A DNA stretch of 64,000 bases from assembly GCA_009701715.1 (NCBI GenBank), contig WLJO01000009.1:21932-85931 (forward strand), written 5' to 3'. Below, piece by piece: positions 61,422 through 64,000 of this stretch. A program made the translations under genes and the position numbers. The DNA is from Actinomycetota bacterium (GTDB lineage: Bacteria; Actinomycetota; Acidimicrobiia; Acidimicrobiales; Ilumatobacteraceae). Numbering within the stretch: the stretch's first letter is position 1; each line of letters starts with the position of its first letter. The notes beneath the pieces were generated by a model. That model searched no databases, was not told the DNA's origin, and saw only the letters and a list, made by a program, of their open reading frames with translations.

Positions 61422-61427
61422 AGGTTA
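61422..61427 (-). promoter_or_regulatory. -10 box of leaderless cysS
   Basis: TAACCT on the minus strand, 7 bases before GTG 61414. It lies inside the 51-base gap to valS. Confidence 0.5.
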
Positions 61428-61465
61428 GGGCCACGAGCCCCACCGGCCGATAACTTCATCTTCCT

Positions 61466-63997
61466 ATGGTGAACGTTCCGGAGAAGCCGTCGATCGACGG
61501 TATCGAGGCCCGCTGGATGCAGCAGTGGGATACCGAGGGCACCTATCGCTTCGACAGGTCGGCCGGGCGTGACGAGGTTTTCGCCATCGACACGCCCCCG
61601 CCCACGGTTTCGGGCAGCCTGCACATCGGTCACGTGTTCTCCTACACCCACACCGACACCATCGCCCGGTACCACCGCATGCGGGGCAAGCAGGTCTTCT
61701 ATCCCATTGGCTGGGACGACAACGGTCTGGCGACCGAACGACGTGTGCAGAACGTCACTGGTGTGCGCTGTGACCCCTCGCTGCCCTTCGAGCCGGGTTT
61801 TGCGGCCCCCTTCAACGGAGACGTCCCCAAGGACCACCGAGCCGTCCCCGTGAGCCGGCCGAACTTCGTGGACCTCTGCAGGACTATCACCCACATCGAC
61901 GAGCAGGCCTTCGAGGACCTCTTCCGGCGCCTCGGGCTGTCGGTGGACTGGTCGCTGCTCTACACGACGATCGGCGAGACCGCCAGGCGCACGAGCCAGC
62001 GCGCGTTCGTGCGTAACCTCGCGCGCGGCGAGGCGTATCAGCAGGACGCCCCGACGCTCTACGACATCGACGAGCGCACCGCCGTCGCCCAGGCCGAGAT
62101 GGAGGACCGGGACATGCCCGGCGCCTACCACCGCCTCGCCTTTCACCGAGAGGGCGGCGCCGAGGACCTGCTCATCGACACCACCCGGCCCGAACTGCTC
62201 GCGTCGTGCGTTGCCCTCGTGGCGCACCCCGATGACGCGAGGTACCAACCGCTGTTCGGCACCACCGTCACCACACCGCTCTACGGCGTGGCGGTTCCCG
62301 TGCTCGCCCACCGTCTGGCGGACCCCGAAAAGGGCACCGGCATCGCGATGATCTGTACGTTCGGCGATGTCACCGACGTGACGTGGTGGAGAGAACTGAA
62401 CCTCACCAACCGGGCGCTCATCGGTTTCGACGGTGTGTTCGCCGGGGAGACCCCCGAGTGGATCGCATCGGCAACGGGCGCCACCAACTATGAGCAGATC
62501 GCCGGCAGGGCCCCCAAGCAGGCCCAGCGACTCGTCGTCGAGCAGTTGCGGGCGTCCGGCGAGATGATCGGCGAGCCGAGGGCAATCACCCACCCGGTGA
62601 AGTTCTACGAACGCGGCAGCCGACCCCTCGAGATCGTCGCCACCCGGCAGTGGTACATCCGCAACGGTGGTCGGGACCAGCAGTTGCGAGACGCGCTCGT
62701 CCGGCGCGGTTCGGAACTCGCGTGGCACCCGACGTTCATGCAGCACCGCTACGACAACTGGGTCGGCGGCCTCAATGGCGACTGGCTAATCAGCCGCCAG
62801 CGCTACTTCGGCGTGCCGCTGCCCCTGTGGTACCGGCTCGACGCCGAGGGCAACACGGATTACTCCCAGGTGCTCGTACCCACCGAGGACCGCCTGCCCG
62901 TCGATCCCTCGACGGACTGTCCGGCCGGCTTCGACGACTCCCAGCGCGGCGTGCCCGGCGGCTTCGTCGGCGATCCCGATGTGATGGACACCTGGGCTAC
63001 GTCGTCGCTCACGCCCCAGATCGCCGGGAAGTGGGAGGACGATGCCGATCTGTTCGCGCGCGTGTTCCCGATGGACGTTCGCCCGCAGGGTCACGACATC
63101 ATCCGCACCTGGCTGTTCTCCACCGTGGTGCGCAGCCACCACGAGCACGGCTGCGTTCCTTGGCGCAACGCTTCGCTGAGCGGCTGGATCCTCGACCCGG
63201 ATCGCAAGAAGATGTCCAAGTCCAAGGGCAACGTGGTCACCCCGATGCACTTGCTCGAGCAGTACGGCACGGACGCCGTTCGCTACTGGGCAGCCTCCGG
63301 CCGTCCCGGTGTGGACACGGCCTTCGACGAGGGCCAAATGAAGATCGGCCGCAAACTGGCCACGAAGCTGCTAAACGCGACCAAGTTCGTGCTCGGCTTC
63401 GACGAGAGCGCCGCTGGCGAACCCACCTCGCCGCTTGACCTGCTCATGCTCGAGCGGGTGAACGCTGTTGCCGCCGAAGCCACCGCAGCCTTCGAGGAGT
63501 TCGACTACGCCCGGGCGCTCGAGCGCACAGAGTCGGTGTTCTGGTGGTTCTGCGACGACTACGTCGAACTCGTAAAGGGCCGCGCGTACGCCGGAGATCC
63601 GTCGTCGGTCGGTGCACTGCGCCTCGCCCTCAGCGTATTCCAGCGACTCTTCGCCCCGTTCCTCCCCTTCGCCACGGAAGAGGTCTGGAGTTGGTGGCAG
63701 TCCGGTTCGGTGCACAGCCAGCCGTGGCCCGCTGAGCTGCTTACCGGCGCGGACCTCACGGCACTCGACACGACCTGCGAAGTGCTCGCTGCAATCAGGC
63801 GCACGAAGACCGAGGCCAAGACGTCCCAGCGGTCCGAGGTGGCGGTACTCACGGTGGGCGGGCCGGCATCCCTGCTCGAGGCCCTTTCCGTCGGCGTGGC
63901 CGACCTCTGCACCGCCGGCTCGGTGAGGGATTTCCGTCTCGAGTCTGGCGCGCCGGCACTCGAGATCCGGGTGGAACTCGCCCCCATCGAGGCCTGA
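61466..63997 (+). CDS. valS: Valyl-tRNA synthetase
   Basis: An 843-residue class I synthetase. HIGH motif HIGH at 53-56 (SGSLHIGHVFSYT), RYDNWVGGLNGDWLISRQRYFG in the catalytic core, KMSKS at 582-586 (DRKKMSKSKGN), and an editing (CP1) domain with LIDTTRPELLASCVALVAHPDD. It ends soon after the anticodon-binding region, with only a short tail instead of the long C-terminal coiled coil of E. coli ValS, which fits the shorter ValS type. ATG 61466 is followed by an in-frame GTG; a TAACTT hexamer lies 9 bases upstream. The gene is complete in the window. Confidence 0.95.
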   Translation: MVNVPEKPSIDGIEARWMQQWDTEGTYRFDRSAGRDEVFAIDTPPPTVSGSLHIGHVFSYTHTDTIARYHRMRGKQVFYPIGWDDNGLATERRVQNVTGVRCDPSLPFEPGFAAPFNGDVPKDHRAVPVSRPNFVDLCRTITHIDEQAFEDLFRRLGLSVDWSLLYTTIGETARRTSQRAFVRNLARGEAYQQDAPTLYDIDERTAVAQAEMEDRDMPGAYHRLAFHREGGAEDLLIDTTRPELLASCVALVAHPDDARYQPLFGTTVTTPLYGVAVPVLAHRLADPEKGTGIAMICTFGDVTDVTWWRELNLTNRALIGFDGVFAGETPEWIASATGATNYEQIAGRAPKQAQRLVVEQLRASGEMIGEPRAITHPVKFYERGSRPLEIVATRQWYIRNGGRDQQLRDALVRRGSELAWHPTFMQHRYDNWVGGLNGDWLISRQRYFGVPLPLWYRLDAEGNTDYSQVLVPTEDRLPVDPSTDCPAGFDDSQRGVPGGFVGDPDVMDTWATSSLTPQIAGKWEDDADLFARVFPMDVRPQGHDIIRTWLFSTVVRSHHEHGCVPWRNASLSGWILDPDRKKMSKSKGNVVTPMHLLEQYGTDAVRYWAASGRPGVDTAFDEGQMKIGRKLATKLLNATKFVLGFDESAAGEPTSPLDLLMLERVNAVAAEATAAFEEFDYARALERTESVFWWFCDDYVELVKGRAYAGDPSSVGALRLALSVFQRLFAPFLPFATEEVWSWWQSGSVHSQPWPAELLTGADLTALDTTCEVLAAIRRTKTEAKTSQRSEVAVLTVGGPASLLEALSVGVADLCTAGSVRDFRLESGAPALEIRVELAPIEA

Positions 63998-64000
63998 CGC

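Noticed and set aside
61415..62746. Long minus-strand extension of cysS
   Set aside because: It runs antisense through valS. The recognisable CysS N-terminus starts at GTG 61414.
1..64000. CRISPR array, rRNA or tRNA genes, integrase or phage genes
   Set aside because: I saw no spaced direct repeats, no rRNA- or tRNA-like blocks and no integrase. The only mobile element found is the ISL3-family copy.

Overview
This 64 kb window is a high-GC (about two thirds G+C by eye) chromosomal segment from an actinobacterium. The gene content points to class Acidimicrobiia (Ilumatobacter-like lineages), though I infer that rank without a database search. Support comes from F420-type LLM and PPOX flavoenzymes, DUF3039 and DUF3556 proteins, a GlpX fructose-bisphosphatase, a MeaB GTPase, DnaE2 with actinobacterial LexA boxes, and many leaderless promoters (TANNNT, 6-7 bases, then the start codon). 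Genes are dense and I see no tRNA, rRNA or CRISPR array.

Layout. 1-6.9 kb: a cut-off serine hydrolase, FmdB and DUF3039 small proteins, SOS-controlled dnaE2, and an unknown lipoprotein/membrane pair. 6.9-10.5 kb: a two-gene glycogen/alpha-glucan module. 10.4-25.7 kb: housekeeping and accessory genes (enoyl-CoA hydratase, MeaB, Nfu, murA, two MFS-type or flavin enzymes, S9 peptidase, glpX, secreted HNH nuclease, methyltransferase, peroxiredoxin). 25.1-30.8 kb: a minus-strand run of cyclase/ATPase/TPR regulator, tag glycosylase, two AhpD-like proteins and a NadR-like nucleotidyltransferase. 30.9-44.5 kb: ABC exporter, PPOX, Nei-type glycosylase, the giant helicase Lhr, DUF1295, GYD, Prx5-type peroxiredoxin, adenosine-deaminase-like enzyme and a dual-specificity phosphatase. 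44.5-48 kb: a damaged two-component system next to an ISL3-family insertion sequence. 48-56.6 kb: a catabolic cluster (RraA-like, RidA, 2-keto-4-pentenoate hydratase family, hotdog protein, acyl-CoA ligase, SRPBCC, DUF3556, acyl-CoA dehydrogenase). 56.6-64 kb: acyltransferase-SGNH protein, MFS exporter, cysS and divergent valS.

The main discovery is a selenoprotein that ordinary gene callers break. Minus-strand gene 25716-26216 is an AhpD/carboxymuconolactone-decarboxylase-like protein whose redox motif reads C-x-x-(TGA). The same frame continues with clear family sequence for 105 codons, and a hairpin just after the TGA has the bulged U and GGUC loop of the E. coli fdhF SECIS. It is translationally coupled to a second AhpD-like gene.

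Other notable points: dnaE2 has a complete leaderless promoter with two LexA boxes bracketing -35 and -10; murA carries Asp in place of the fosfomycin-target Cys; murA and a divergent MFS gene share overlapping -10 boxes; the sensor kinase next to the IS has a one-base frameshift in a C run; and several hairpins and palindromes mark likely control sites.
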